Part shown: piece after piece, positions 1-6,431 of the stretch
Numbering within the stretch: the stretch's first letter is position 1
Layout of the letters: each line of letters opens with the position of its first letter
DNA from: Fimenecus sp963590415
GTDB taxonomy: Bacteria > Bacillota > Clostridia > Oscillospirales > Acutalibacteraceae
Direction: 5' to 3'
Assembly (NCBI GenBank): GCA_963590415.1
Contig: CAVAPB010000034.1
Span: 1-6,492, forward strand
DNA length: 6,492 nt
Notes under the pieces: generated by a model
Databases searched by the model: none
What the model was told of the DNA's origin: nothing
Seen by the model: only the letters and a program-made list of their open reading frames with translations
Program-made: the position numbers and the translations under genes

Positions 1-45
1 GGCAATATAATTATGATTAGCGTGATTTTTCACGCTAATCACCAT
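1..45 (-). CDS. possible 5' end of a further downstream gene (partial)
   Basis: An open frame runs leftward out of the window from an ATG at 45-43, with a second in-frame candidate start, GTG, at 33-31. The GTG start would give a protein beginning MKNHANHNYIA. The GTG lies exactly as far from a GGTGATT Shine-Dalgarno-like sequence as the nusB ATG does from its own copy. The gap from the tlyA stop is 25 nt (from the ATG) or 37 nt (from the GTG), which fits another operon member. In related operons the gene after tlyA is often NAD kinase, but the few visible residues do not resemble that family. Only 11 to 15 codons are visible and an 11-bp palindrome covers most of them, so the region may not be coding at all. 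Confidence 0.3.
   Translation of the reverse strand, partial: MVISVKNHANHNYIA
14..41. repeat. perfect inverted repeat (hairpin) after tlyA
   Basis: Positions 14-24 (tgattagcgtg) and 31-41 (cacgctaatca) are perfect reverse complements around a 6-nt loop, giving an 11-bp stem. On the minus strand the stem includes part of the SD-like GGTGATT and the candidate GTG start of the next gene, so it could block initiation. A run of T does not follow the stem on either strand, so it is not a canonical intrinsic terminator, though a weak terminator or mRNA 3'-end stabiliser remains possible. The palindrome is seen directly; its role is inference. Confidence 0.75.
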
Positions 46-79
46 AGCCTTTCAGCTAACATACAGTTTATTAAAAATC
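36..79 (-). repeat. direct repeat copy A (tlyA end / next gene leader)
   Basis: This is a 44-nt copy of a repeat also found at 6387-6431. The two share a perfect 20-nt block (36-55 here), a less similar 11-12 nt centre and a perfect 13-nt block (67-79 here, tttattaaaaatc). On the minus strand the repeat begins in the last codons and stop of tlyA and ends in the SD-like GGTGATT of the possible next gene. The two copies are in the same orientation and bracket the whole seven-gene block. Confidence 0.85.
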
Positions 80-886
80 CCCCGAATTGAGCGTACTGTG
101 CGAGGCATTGACAATCCCGTCAATGTCAAAGCTTACAAACCGAGGTTCGTTTTCCTTTTTAAGATACATAAGATATTCGATATTCCCCTCGGGCCCCTTG
201 ACGGGCGAAAAATCAAGTCCGAGCACGGAAAAGCCCGTCTCATAAGCAAAGTTCAATATATCTTTTACAACTTCCCTGTGCGTTGAAAGGTCTCTTACGA
301 CGCCTTTTTTTCCGACCTTTTCCCGTCCCGCTTCAAACTGCGGCTTGATGAGACATACGCTGCAGGCGCCGTCGTTGAGAAGCGGCAAAAGCACGGGCAG
401 TATTTTTTTAAGCGAGATAAAGGACACATCACAGCTTGCAAAATCAAGCTTTTCGCCTATATCGTCAAGTGTAAGATAGCGGAAATTAGTGCGTTCCATA
501 TTTACAACACGCTCGTCCGTACGCAATTTCCACGCAAGCTGACCGTAACCGACATCGACGGAAAACACTTTTTTTGCGCCGTTTTGAAGCATACAGTCGG
601 TAAACCCTCCCGTAGAAGCGCCTATATCCATACAAATAAGTCCGTCAAGCGAAATACCGAAGGCTTTCATAGCCTTATCGAGTTTCAAGCCTCCCCTGCT
701 GACAAACGGGAGTTTTTCGCCCCTGACTTCGATTTTATCCGTGTCCTTGAGAGCATAGCCGGCTTTTGTGATTTTCTGACCGTTGACATAGACCTGTCCC
801 GCCATAATAAGCGCACCGGCTTTTGCCCGTGAATCGGTAAATTTCTGTTCAAAAAGAGCTACATCAAGTCTTTTGTTCTGTGCCAT
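71..886 (-). CDS. tlyA: TlyA family rRNA cytidine 2'-O-methyltransferase
   Basis: 271-residue protein of the TlyA (hemolysin A/YqxC) family, which transfers a methyl group from S-adenosylmethionine to a ribose 2'-OH of rRNA; studied members modify 23S C1920 and, in the mycobacterial type, 16S C1409. An S4 RNA-binding domain occupies about residues 5-60. The FtsJ-type methyltransferase follows: SRGGLKL at 63-69, the SAM-binding loop DIGASTGGFTD at 87-97, DVGYGQL at 111-117, DVSFISL at 153-159, KPQFE at 181-185 and GPEGNIEY at 231-238. A K-D-K-E tetrad is intact as K69, D153, K181 and E237. The frame extends five codons further upstream, but the ATG at 886 is preferred because GGAG lies 5 nt before it and MAQNKRLD is a typical family N-terminus. 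It starts 2 nt after the dxs stop, with its SD inside the last dxs codons, so translation is probably coupled. Which rRNA site is modified cannot be read from the sequence. Confidence 0.95.
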   Translation of the reverse strand: MAQNKRLDVALFEQKFTDSRAKAGALIMAGQVYVNGQKITKAGYALKDTDKIEVRGEKLPFVSRGGLKLDKAMKAFGISLDGLICMDIGASTGGFTDCMLQNGAKKVFSVDVGYGQLAWKLRTDERVVNMERTNFRYLTLDDIGEKLDFASCDVSFISLKKILPVLLPLLNDGACSVCLIKPQFEAGREKVGKKGVVRDLSTHREVVKDILNFAYETGFSVLGLDFSPVKGPEGNIEYLMYLKKENEPRFVSFDIDGIVNASHSTLNSGDF

Positions 887-888
887 AA

Positions 889-2736
889 TTACTCCGTACA
901 AATATTGTAAATTCCGTCCGTGTCAAGCCCGTATTTTTTATAAAGCTCAGTTACAGAGGCATGTTCGACAAAGCAGTTTTCGACAGCAACCGTTCTGTAT
1001 CTGCCGTTAAAGCCCCGTTCGTTGAGCATACAGCCGAAGGTTTCGGCAATGCCGCCGTTCTTTATGCCTTCCTCAAAAAAGAAAACCTTTTCACTGCCGA
1101 GAGCCGCTTTGACAGCCTCCTCGTCAACAGGCTTTATCCTGTTAAGCTTTAAGACAAAGAAGTCCTTTCCCTGCTCATTGAGCCTATCGCAGGCGGAGCA
1201 GGCATGAGCGCTTATTCTGCCGTATGTAACAATGCAGTTTTCGGCTTTTTCGCTTGAATAGATACTGTAATCCTTGCCGACAAATGTATAGTTATCGGGG
1301 TTTATTACCTTTTCCTGACCTCTCGGATAACGGATGGCAACAACGCCCTCGGTATGATAGACTGCATTTATAAAGCAGTTTTTCAACTCATCGTAATTGC
1401 TCGGAGAAAACACCGTTATATTCGGAATCGTGTTGAGAAGCGAGGCGTCCAGAATGCCCTGATGCGATATACCGTCCTCGCCGACAAAGCCCGCTCTGTC
1501 AACAGCGATTATCATATGTAAATTCTGCATTGTGCCGTCGTGAACAAGCTGGTCAAAGCAACGCTGCAAGAACGAGGAATACACCGCAAACACGGGAACC
1601 ATACCGCCCTTTGCAAGACCTGCGCAGAAGGTTACGGCGTGTTCTTCGGCTATACCGACATCAAAGAACCTTTCGGGATACTCGTTTTTGAAGTTTTCAA
1701 GCCCCGTGCCGAGGCTCATAGCGGCTGTCACGGTGCAAATGCGCTTATCCTTTGCCGCAAGAGCGCACATAAGCTCGCCGAATTCCGAAGAAAAGTTCTT
1801 CCCGGAATAAATCGGCTCGCCCGTATTTATGTTAAATTTTGAAATGCCGTGAAATTCGCTCGGATTTTCCTCCGCAAAATCATATCCCTTACCCTTTGTG
1901 GTGCAAATATGCAAAAGCACAGGCTTGTCCTTTACCATTTTTGCGGTTTCGAGAGCCTCGCAGAGCTGATCGATATTATGCCCGTCAATGGGTCCCATAT
2001 ATCGGAAGCCGAAGTCCTCAAAAAATGTGCTTTTATAAATATAATTCTTTATTCTGGTTTTAAGGGCGTAAATTTTTGCCGAAAGCTTTTTACCGATTAA
2101 AGGTATTTTGTTGATGGCTGTTTCGGTGTGCGCCTTTAATTTATAATATCTCGGCGTGGAGCGGATAACCGCAAGATACCGTGCAACCGAACCGACATTT
2201 TTCGATATTGACATCTCGTTGTCGTTCAATATAACAATGAGGTTTTTGCCGTTTCTCCCCGCATTGTTAAGCGCTTCATAGGCAAGACCGCCCGTAAGCG
2301 CACCGTCTCCGATAACCGCTATCGTGGAATGTTTATCGTTATTTATACTGTTTGCGGTTGCAACGCCGAGCGCCTGTGAAATTGAAACGCTTGAATGACC
2401 GCTGAAAAATATATCGTGCTCGCTCTCATTCGGGTTTGAAAAGCCCGACAGTCCGTCCTCCGTGCGAAGGGTGGAAAATTCTGGATACCTTCCCGTAAGC
2501 AGCTTGTGGGTGTAGCACTGATGACCGACATCCCATATAATCTTATCCTTTGGCGAATTGAACACCCTGTGAAGCGCTATCGTAAGTTCCACGACGCCGA
2601 GATTTGACGCAAGATGTCCACCGTTTTTGGAAACGGTATCGACAAGCACATCACGGCACTCGCGCGCCAAGAACGGCAAGTCGCTTTTATCAAGTTTTTT
2701 AACATCGGCAGGCGATGTAATGTTTTCCAAATACAT
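889..2736 (-). CDS. dxs: 1-deoxy-D-xylulose-5-phosphate synthase
   Basis: 615-residue thiamine-diphosphate enzyme that condenses pyruvate and glyceraldehyde 3-phosphate to DXP, the first step of the MEP isoprenoid route and also a feed into thiamine and pyridoxal synthesis. It is cytosolic and normally dimeric. Visible landmarks are H41 in GGHLASNLG, H72 in WDVGHQ, SGHSS at 112-116, the ThDP/Mg motif GDGALTGG at 143-150 ending with N171 and N173 of NDNEMSIS, GPIDGHN at 248-254, catalytic E364 in GIAEEH, R392 in FLQRCFDQ, and D421 and H425 in GEDGISHQG. The transketolase C-terminal domain fills the last 120 or so residues. Length matches the family. The open frame extends 17 codons upstream, but the ATG at 2736 has a strong GGAGG 7 nt before it and the usual MYLENI-type start. 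It lies 19 nt after the ispA stop, the widest gap in the cluster. Confidence 0.98.
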   Translation of the reverse strand: MYLENITSPADVKKLDKSDLPFLARECRDVLVDTVSKNGGHLASNLGVVELTIALHRVFNSPKDKIIWDVGHQCYTHKLLTGRYPEFSTLRTEDGLSGFSNPNESEHDIFFSGHSSVSISQALGVATANSINNDKHSTIAVIGDGALTGGLAYEALNNAGRNGKNLIVILNDNEMSISKNVGSVARYLAVIRSTPRYYKLKAHTETAINKIPLIGKKLSAKIYALKTRIKNYIYKSTFFEDFGFRYMGPIDGHNIDQLCEALETAKMVKDKPVLLHICTTKGKGYDFAEENPSEFHGISKFNINTGEPIYSGKNFSSEFGELMCALAAKDKRICTVTAAMSLGTGLENFKNEYPERFFDVGIAEEHAVTFCAGLAKGGMVPVFAVYSSFLQRCFDQLVHDGTMQNLHMIIAVDRAGFVGEDGISHQGILDASLLNTIPNITVFSPSNYDELKNCFINAVYHTEGVVAIRYPRGQEKVINPDNYTFVGKDYSIYSSEKAENCIVTYGRISAHACSACDRLNEQGKDFFVLKLNRIKPVDEEAVKAALGSEKVFFFEEGIKNGGIAETFGCMLNERGFNGRYRTVAVENCFVEHASVTELYKKYGLDTDGIYNICTE

Positions 2737-2739
2737 ATA

Positions 2740-2748
2740 TAAACCTCC
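2740..2748 (-). promoter_or_regulatory. strong ribosome binding site of dxs
   Basis: The minus-strand reads GGAGG followed by seven A/T bases and then the ATG at 2736. It lies wholly in the ispA-dxs gap, so dxs can initiate independently of ispA translation. It decides the start over longer in-frame alternatives that reach into ispA. Confidence 0.8.
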
Positions 2749-2755
2749 GACAGAA

Positions 2756-3643
2756 TTATTTTTTTCTGTCAGCAAGACTGATTGCAAAATTTTTCAAGAA
2801 CTCGGATTTTTCGCCGTCAAACGCTTTGAGAGCCTCCAAAGCCTCGTTTGTAAGCTGTTCAACCGTCTGTTTTGACGCTTCTATACCGAGCAAAGAAACA
2901 TAAGTGACCTTTTCGTTTTTTATGTCGCTTCCGACAGGCTTGCCGAGCGTTTCGGTGTCGCTTGTTACATCGAGAATATCGTCGACTATCTGGAAAGCAA
3001 AGCCGATACACTCCGCATACTTTTGCGCCGCTGCGAGCTTTGCTTCGTCCGTAACATTTGCGGCAAAACAGCCGAGGAGTACCGCGGCTTTTATAAGCGC
3101 ACCCGTTTTGAGCGAATCTATGGTTTTGATTTTGTCGTAATTGGGAGCGGTCTTTTCAGCCTGTAAATCAAGCGCCTGACCGCCTACCATTCCGCCGATA
3201 CCCGCCAGAGAAGCGAGTGTGCGTGCGGCACGGATTTTATTTTCGGGCAAAACACCGTTGCCGTCAAGCAATGCCGTTTCAAAAGCAAGCGTCAGAAGCC
3301 CGTCACCCGCAAGCAGAGCATACTCCTCGCCGTACGCCTTATGGCACGAGGGCTTGCCTCTTCTGAAATCGTCGTTGTCCATACACGGCAAATCGTCGTG
3401 AATAAGCGAATATGTGTGTATCATTTCAATAGCGCACGCAAAGTTCATTGCGTCGTCGATATTGCCGCCGCAAAGTCTGCAAAACTCAAGCACAAGGATT
3501 GGTCTTATACGCTTCCCACCGTTTGACAGGGAATAATTCATTGCGTCCCTGACATAATCCTGACCGTTCTCGACCCTGTAAAGGCGTTTTGAAAGCTCTT
3601 TTTCAATAAGAGCAACATATTCGGTTACGGTATAATTACTCAT
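2756..3643 (-). CDS. ispA: farnesyl diphosphate synthase (polyprenyl synthetase family)
   Basis: 295-residue all-helical trans-prenyltransferase that adds isopentenyl diphosphate to DMAPP and then GPP, giving the C15 product FPP for undecaprenyl and other polyprenyl lipids. The first Asp-rich motif is DDLPCMD at 83-89 with the two-residue insertion usual for bacterial FPP synthases, followed by RRGKPS at 94-99. The second is DDILD at 221-225. GGKRIRP at 42-48 binds the IPP diphosphate, and KT at 179-180 and FQ at 217-218 are also present. The residues before the first Asp motif (YSLIH) match the E. coli IspA arrangement, which favours C15 specificity, though geranylgeranyl synthesis cannot be excluded. 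The frame extends 19 codons upstream; the ATG at 3643 is chosen because it overlaps the xseB stop by 8 nt in ATGAGTAA, has GGAG 10 nt before it, and gives the usual length. Linked to dxs, it supplies both ends of isoprenoid synthesis. Confidence 0.96.
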   Translation of the reverse strand: MSNYTVTEYVALIEKELSKRLYRVENGQDYVRDAMNYSLSNGGKRIRPILVLEFCRLCGGNIDDAMNFACAIEMIHTYSLIHDDLPCMDNDDFRRGKPSCHKAYGEEYALLAGDGLLTLAFETALLDGNGVLPENKIRAARTLASLAGIGGMVGGQALDLQAEKTAPNYDKIKTIDSLKTGALIKAAVLLGCFAANVTDEAKLAAAQKYAECIGFAFQIVDDILDVTSDTETLGKPVGSDIKNEKVTYVSLLGIEASKQTVEQLTNEALEALKAFDGEKSEFLKNFAISLADRKK

Positions 3644-3845
3644 TTTTATCACTCTCCGAATTTTCGGTAATAAGCTGTGTAAATTTCTGCTCGGCGTCAT
3701 TTAGCTTTGTATTGCAGAAATTTGCAAGCTTTGTTCCCTCTTCAAAAAGCTTCATTGACTCTTCAAGCGGAACACTTCCGTTTTCGAGCTTTTCAACTAT
3801 TTCTTCAAGGCGGTTATACGCCTTTTCATAAGTCAATTCGTTCAT
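3636..3845 (-). CDS. xseB: exodeoxyribonuclease VII small subunit
   Basis: 69-residue helical protein, the small subunit of exonuclease VII, which with XseA degrades single-stranded DNA from both ends into oligonucleotides. The family signature runs from residue 6 (YEKAYNRLEEIVEKLENG) through PLEESMKLFEEG at 26-37 to a second helix ending near residue 60, followed by a short acidic tail. Length is normal. The longer frame to 3866 is rejected: the ATG at 3845 overlaps the xseA TGA as ATGA and has AAGGAG 5 nt upstream. Its own stop overlaps ispA by 8 nt. The strong SD fits the known excess of small over large subunits in the complex, which is an inference about dosage. Confidence 0.96.
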   Translation of the reverse strand: MNELTYEKAYNRLEEIVEKLENGSVPLEESMKLFEEGTKLANFCNTKLNDAEQKFTQLITENSESDKNE

Positions 3846-5050
3846 TTTAACTCCTTTATTTCGCAAACGGCGCCGCCGTTATAAAAATCAATGTTCAGAC
3901 TGTCTCCGACGCTCAACGCCTCCGAAGAATTAACGATTTTTCCGCCCGAATATACAACGCTGTAGCCTCGTGCAAGCACATTCAACGGGCTCAACGCATT
4001 AAGCTTTGCAACCGTGCTTGAAAAGTCCTGCCTGTACTTCTGAATTTCGCTTTTTGCAAAGGAAGTAAGCTTTACTTCAGCACCGTCAAGCATCATACGC
4101 TTTATGTTGATTGTATTGAACGGGTCCTTGAGGCAATTCTTGTTTTTCAGTGCGTTAAGATCCTCTCTGTCGCTCAAAATCAAGCTTCTGATATGACTTT
4201 GCATTCCAAACACCGAGGCGCTCAACTGCTTTTTAAGCTCCGCCGTATCGGGAACCGCCATCTCCGCCGCTGCCGACGGTGTTTCGGCACGCCTGTCGGC
4301 AACGAAGTCGGAAATTGTAAAATCCGTTTCGTGACCTACCGCTGAAATTATCGGAACCTCGCAGGTATATATCGCCCGTGCAAGACTTTCGCTGTTAAAG
4401 CTCCACAAATCCTCAATAGAGCCGCCGCCCCTGCCGATTATCACAACATCGACGGATTTTGTGCTGCTGAAATAGTTCACGGCTTTAATCAGTTGTTCGA
4501 CCGAACCGTCGCCCTGAACGGATACGGGATACAGCACCGCCTGTGCGCACGGGAAACGCCTTGAAAGTATATTTTTTATATCCTGAACAGCCGCACCCGT
4601 CGGAGAGGTTATAATTCCTATCTTTTCGGGAAAGCGCGGTAACTCTTTTTTGTGTGAAGCGTCAAACAGTCCCTCTTCGGCAAGTCTGCGCTTTAGCTGT
4701 TCAAACTGCAGTGTCAGCGCTCCCACACCGTCGGGCTGCATATCGTCAATGTACATCTGATAATTTCCCGCCGCCTCGTAAAGCGAAACTCTGCCTCTTA
4801 CGATTACGCTCATTCCGTCCTCGGGCATAAAGCGAAGCCGTTGAGCGTTTGACTTGAACATAACCGCCTTAATTGCGCTCTTGTCGTCCTTGAGGGTAAA
4901 GTACATATGCCCCGTTCTGTAATGGTTGGTAAAATTGGAAATCTCACCGACCATAAACACGCAGTTAAGCGCATAATCCCCTTCGAGGAGCTGTTTGACA
5001 TAGTTATTAAGTTGTGTAACCGTCAAAACGGCAGGTCTTGCGTCAATCAT
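3842..5050 (-). CDS. xseA: exodeoxyribonuclease VII large subunit
   Basis: 402-residue catalytic subunit of exonuclease VII, a Mg-dependent nuclease acting on single-stranded DNA in repair and recombination. An N-terminal OB fold covers about residues 5-105 and contains VGEISNF at 34-40 and GHMYFTLKD at 47-55. The catalytic core carries GIITSPTGAAVQD at 145-157, IGRGGGSIEDLW at 205-216 and VGHETDFTISDFVADRRAETPSA in two adjoining blocks at 238-260. A coiled-coil region, predicted to bind XseB, spans roughly 265-350, and LSPLNVLARGYS at 353-364 precedes the C-terminal beta segment. The product is slightly short for the family but no block is missing. The ATG at 5050 is chosen over one 16 codons upstream because it lies 4 nt past the Kae1-like stop and begins at the family N-terminus; its SD (AGG, 7 nt away) is weak, suggesting dependence on upstream translation. 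Confidence 0.96.
   Translation of the reverse strand: MIDARPAVLTVTQLNNYVKQLLEGDYALNCVFMVGEISNFTNHYRTGHMYFTLKDDKSAIKAVMFKSNAQRLRFMPEDGMSVIVRGRVSLYEAAGNYQMYIDDMQPDGVGALTLQFEQLKRRLAEEGLFDASHKKELPRFPEKIGIITSPTGAAVQDIKNILSRRFPCAQAVLYPVSVQGDGSVEQLIKAVNYFSSTKSVDVVIIGRGGGSIEDLWSFNSESLARAIYTCEVPIISAVGHETDFTISDFVADRRAETPSAAAEMAVPDTAELKKQLSASVFGMQSHIRSLILSDREDLNALKNKNCLKDPFNTINIKRMMLDGAEVKLTSFAKSEIQKYRQDFSSTVAKLNALSPLNVLARGYSVVYSGGKIVNSSEALSVGDSLNIDFYNGGAVCEIKELK
3850..3856 (-). promoter_or_regulatory. strong ribosome binding site of xseB inside xseA
   Basis: The minus-strand AAAGGAG lies in the last codons of xseA, with TTAAA between it and the xseB ATG at 3845-3843. It is one of the two best SD sequences in the cluster and sits at an ATGA stop-start overlap, so xseB can receive both re-initiating and newly bound ribosomes. 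Confidence 0.75.
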
Positions 5051-5054
5051 AGTT

Positions 5055-5987
5055 TTACCTGTATTTAAGACTTGTAAGATACGCCGTTCCGCAGGCATTG
5101 TCCGCCGAATAAACAGGCGAAGAAAAAACAGCGTTATACTTTTTTATCATATATTCTCTTAAAAGAGTGTTTGAGGAAACGCCGCCCGAAAAAAGCACGG
5201 GTAAATTTCCGTATTTACCGATTATATTTTCAAGCATTTTATCGACCGATACGATAATGCTCTGCAAACAGAATTTTGCAATATTCTCCGGCTTTTCTCC
5301 ATTTTCAAACATCTCCCTTGTCTTGTTTTCAATGCCGGAAAGCGAACAGTCGGAATCCTTAACGGAAGCCCTGACGGAGAAATCTTTATCGCTTTTAAGC
5401 GAAAGACTGTCAAGCGCCGGTCCGCAGGGAAATTTAAGCGACAGCATAACGCCCGTTCGGTCAATCGCCTGCCCCGCTTTAAGGTCAAGAGATTTTGCGA
5501 TTATTTCCGTTAAAATTATTCTGTCCTTATCGGGCTTTACAAGCACCGCCTCGGTAGTGCCGCCCGAAAGATGAAATGCGATAAACTCCCTTTCAAGCAA
5601 ATCGCTGCGTCCGCTTGAAAACGCAACTGCGGCAATGTGCCCCTGCTGATGAGAAGATTCATAAAGCGGAAGCTTCATAGCCGCACAAAGCGAACGGGCA
5701 ACCGCAACGCCTGACAAAAAGCACGGCATATACGAGCCCTCCTCGCTCCTCGGCGAAGCGGAAACGCCAACTGCCGACAGCTCGCCGTCAAAGCTTAAAA
5801 AAAGCTTTGACATAACCTCAGGCAACTGAACCGTATGATGAAAAACGGCGTCGCTCTGGCGAAGTCCCAATGCGCCCTCTTTTACGGGCAGGAGCATTTT
5901 TTCACCTGCGGCTTTGCCTGTTTCGCTGTCATAAATTGCAACAGAAGTCGTGTAATTACTCGTATCTATACCGAGAAAATTACTCAT
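5055..5987 (-). CDS. TsaD/Kae1-like (peptidase M22 family) protein, divergent paralog
   Basis: 310-residue protein of the Kae1/TsaD/YgjD ASKHA fold (PF00814). True TsaD makes the tRNA modification t6A together with TsaB and TsaE and is about 335-345 residues. Shared features are N-terminal LGIDTSNYTTS at 5-15 (phosphate-binding loop), the metal-binding pair H113 and H117 in HQQGH, HLSGGTTE at 139-146, AGQAIDRTG at 171-179, SGIENKTRE at 217-225, FSGGVSSNTLLRE at 266-278 and metal-ligand-like D296 in SADNACG. The TsaD-typical SCDET-like segment is replaced by SNYTT, and the protein is shorter. Clostridial genomes often carry such a gene beside nusB and xseA in addition to a separate tsaD, so I call it a paralog; its function is unknown. 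Old names such as O-sialoglycoprotein endopeptidase should not be taken as activity. It overlaps nusB by 8 nt (ATGAGTAA), with GAGG 3 nt before the ATG, and precedes xseA by 4 nt. Confidence 0.9.
   Translation of the reverse strand: MSNFLGIDTSNYTTSVAIYDSETGKAAGEKMLLPVKEGALGLRQSDAVFHHTVQLPEVMSKLFLSFDGELSAVGVSASPRSEEGSYMPCFLSGVAVARSLCAAMKLPLYESSHQQGHIAAVAFSSGRSDLLEREFIAFHLSGGTTEAVLVKPDKDRIILTEIIAKSLDLKAGQAIDRTGVMLSLKFPCGPALDSLSLKSDKDFSVRASVKDSDCSLSGIENKTREMFENGEKPENIAKFCLQSIIVSVDKMLENIIGKYGNLPVLFSGGVSSNTLLREYMIKKYNAVFSSPVYSADNACGTAYLTSLKYR
5787..5811. repeat. perfect 10-bp inverted repeat inside the Kae1-like gene
   Basis: Positions 5787-5796 (gtcaaagctt) and 5802-5811 (aagctttgac) are exact reverse complements with a 5-nt loop. 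On the coding strand it spans codons for SKLFLSFD (residues 60-67) and puts a run of seven T at the loop. A hairpin is possible in mRNA, but the amino acids fit the frame and the reading frame is intact. No function is assigned. Confidence 0.6.
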
Positions 5988-6384
5988 TTTCCTCGCCTCT
6001 TATGTAAGAGCCCAAAATTCCGTTGATAAACGAAGCATCGGACGAAGCGCCGTACTTTTTCGCAAGCTCAACCGCCTCGTTTGCAGAAACGCTTGACGGA
6101 ACGGAATCGAGATACATAATTTCCGCAATTGCAAGACGAAGTATAGCAAGCGTAACCTTGGGAAGTCTGTCCTTCTTCCAGCCTATGGAATACTTCTCAA
6201 CAACGGAATCAATAGCGTCGATATTTTCGTAAACCGTCTTTGTCAGGCTTTCGGAAAACAGAGATTTTTCAAAGCACTCTGTCTCGTATGCGTATGACAT
6301 AAGCTCATCGGTATCAACATCCTTATTAAATTCCTTTTCAAAAACAAAAATGAACGCCTGCTCACGTTCTTCGGTTCTTGTCAT
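5980..6384 (-). CDS. nusB: transcription antitermination factor NusB
   Basis: 134-residue all-helical RNA-binding protein that, with NusE (ribosomal protein S10), binds boxA RNA and joins the antitermination complex on rRNA operons. Family landmarks are REQAFIFVFE at 7-16 (the usual ARE.AF..LF helix), W69 in GWKKDRLPKV, AILRLAIAEIMY at 80-91, VPSSVSANEAVELAKKYG across 94-111 and the C-terminal FINGILGSYIR at 118-128. Length is normal. Another in-frame ATG lies four codons upstream at 6396, giving MVII before MTRTEE; the ATG at 6384 is preferred because MTRxExREQAF is the family N-terminus and GGTGATT lies 3 nt before it, whereas the upstream ATG has AAAGG only 2 nt away. The stop overlaps the Kae1-like start by 8 nt. 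It is the first gene of the visible block and its leader carries a large inverted repeat. Confidence 0.96.
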   Translation of the reverse strand: MTRTEEREQAFIFVFEKEFNKDVDTDELMSYAYETECFEKSLFSESLTKTVYENIDAIDSVVEKYSIGWKKDRLPKVTLAILRLAIAEIMYLDSVPSSVSANEAVELAKKYGASSDASFINGILGSYIRGEENE

Positions 6385-6386
6385 AA

Positions 6387-6431
6387 TAATCACCATAGCC
6401 TTTCAGGCAACAAATATTTTTATTAAAAATC
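6387..6431 (-). repeat. direct repeat copy B (nusB leader)
   Basis: This 45-nt copy matches 36-79. A perfect 20-nt block lies at 6387-6406, and a perfect 13-nt block at 6419-6431. It occupies the nusB leader directly before the chosen start codon. On the minus strand it ends with AAAGGCTATGGTGATTA, which holds both candidate SD elements and the upstream ATG. The copies are 6351 bp apart in the same orientation. Confidence 0.85.

Noticed and set aside
14..41. Intrinsic terminator for the operon
   Set aside because: The stem is good but no T-tract follows on the minus strand, where the next bases are ATAATTATATT, nor on the plus strand.
1540..2100. Plus-strand open frames opposite dxs (and similar ones opposite the other genes)
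   Set aside because: They lie antisense to well-conserved coding sequence, show no recognisable protein motifs and lack convincing ribosome sites, so they are treated as shadows.
4810..5001. Alternative-frame minus-strand open frame inside xseA, and a similar one in the Kae1-like gene at 5222-5488
   Set aside because: Both are wholly inside intact family genes in a different frame and carry no recognisable domain.
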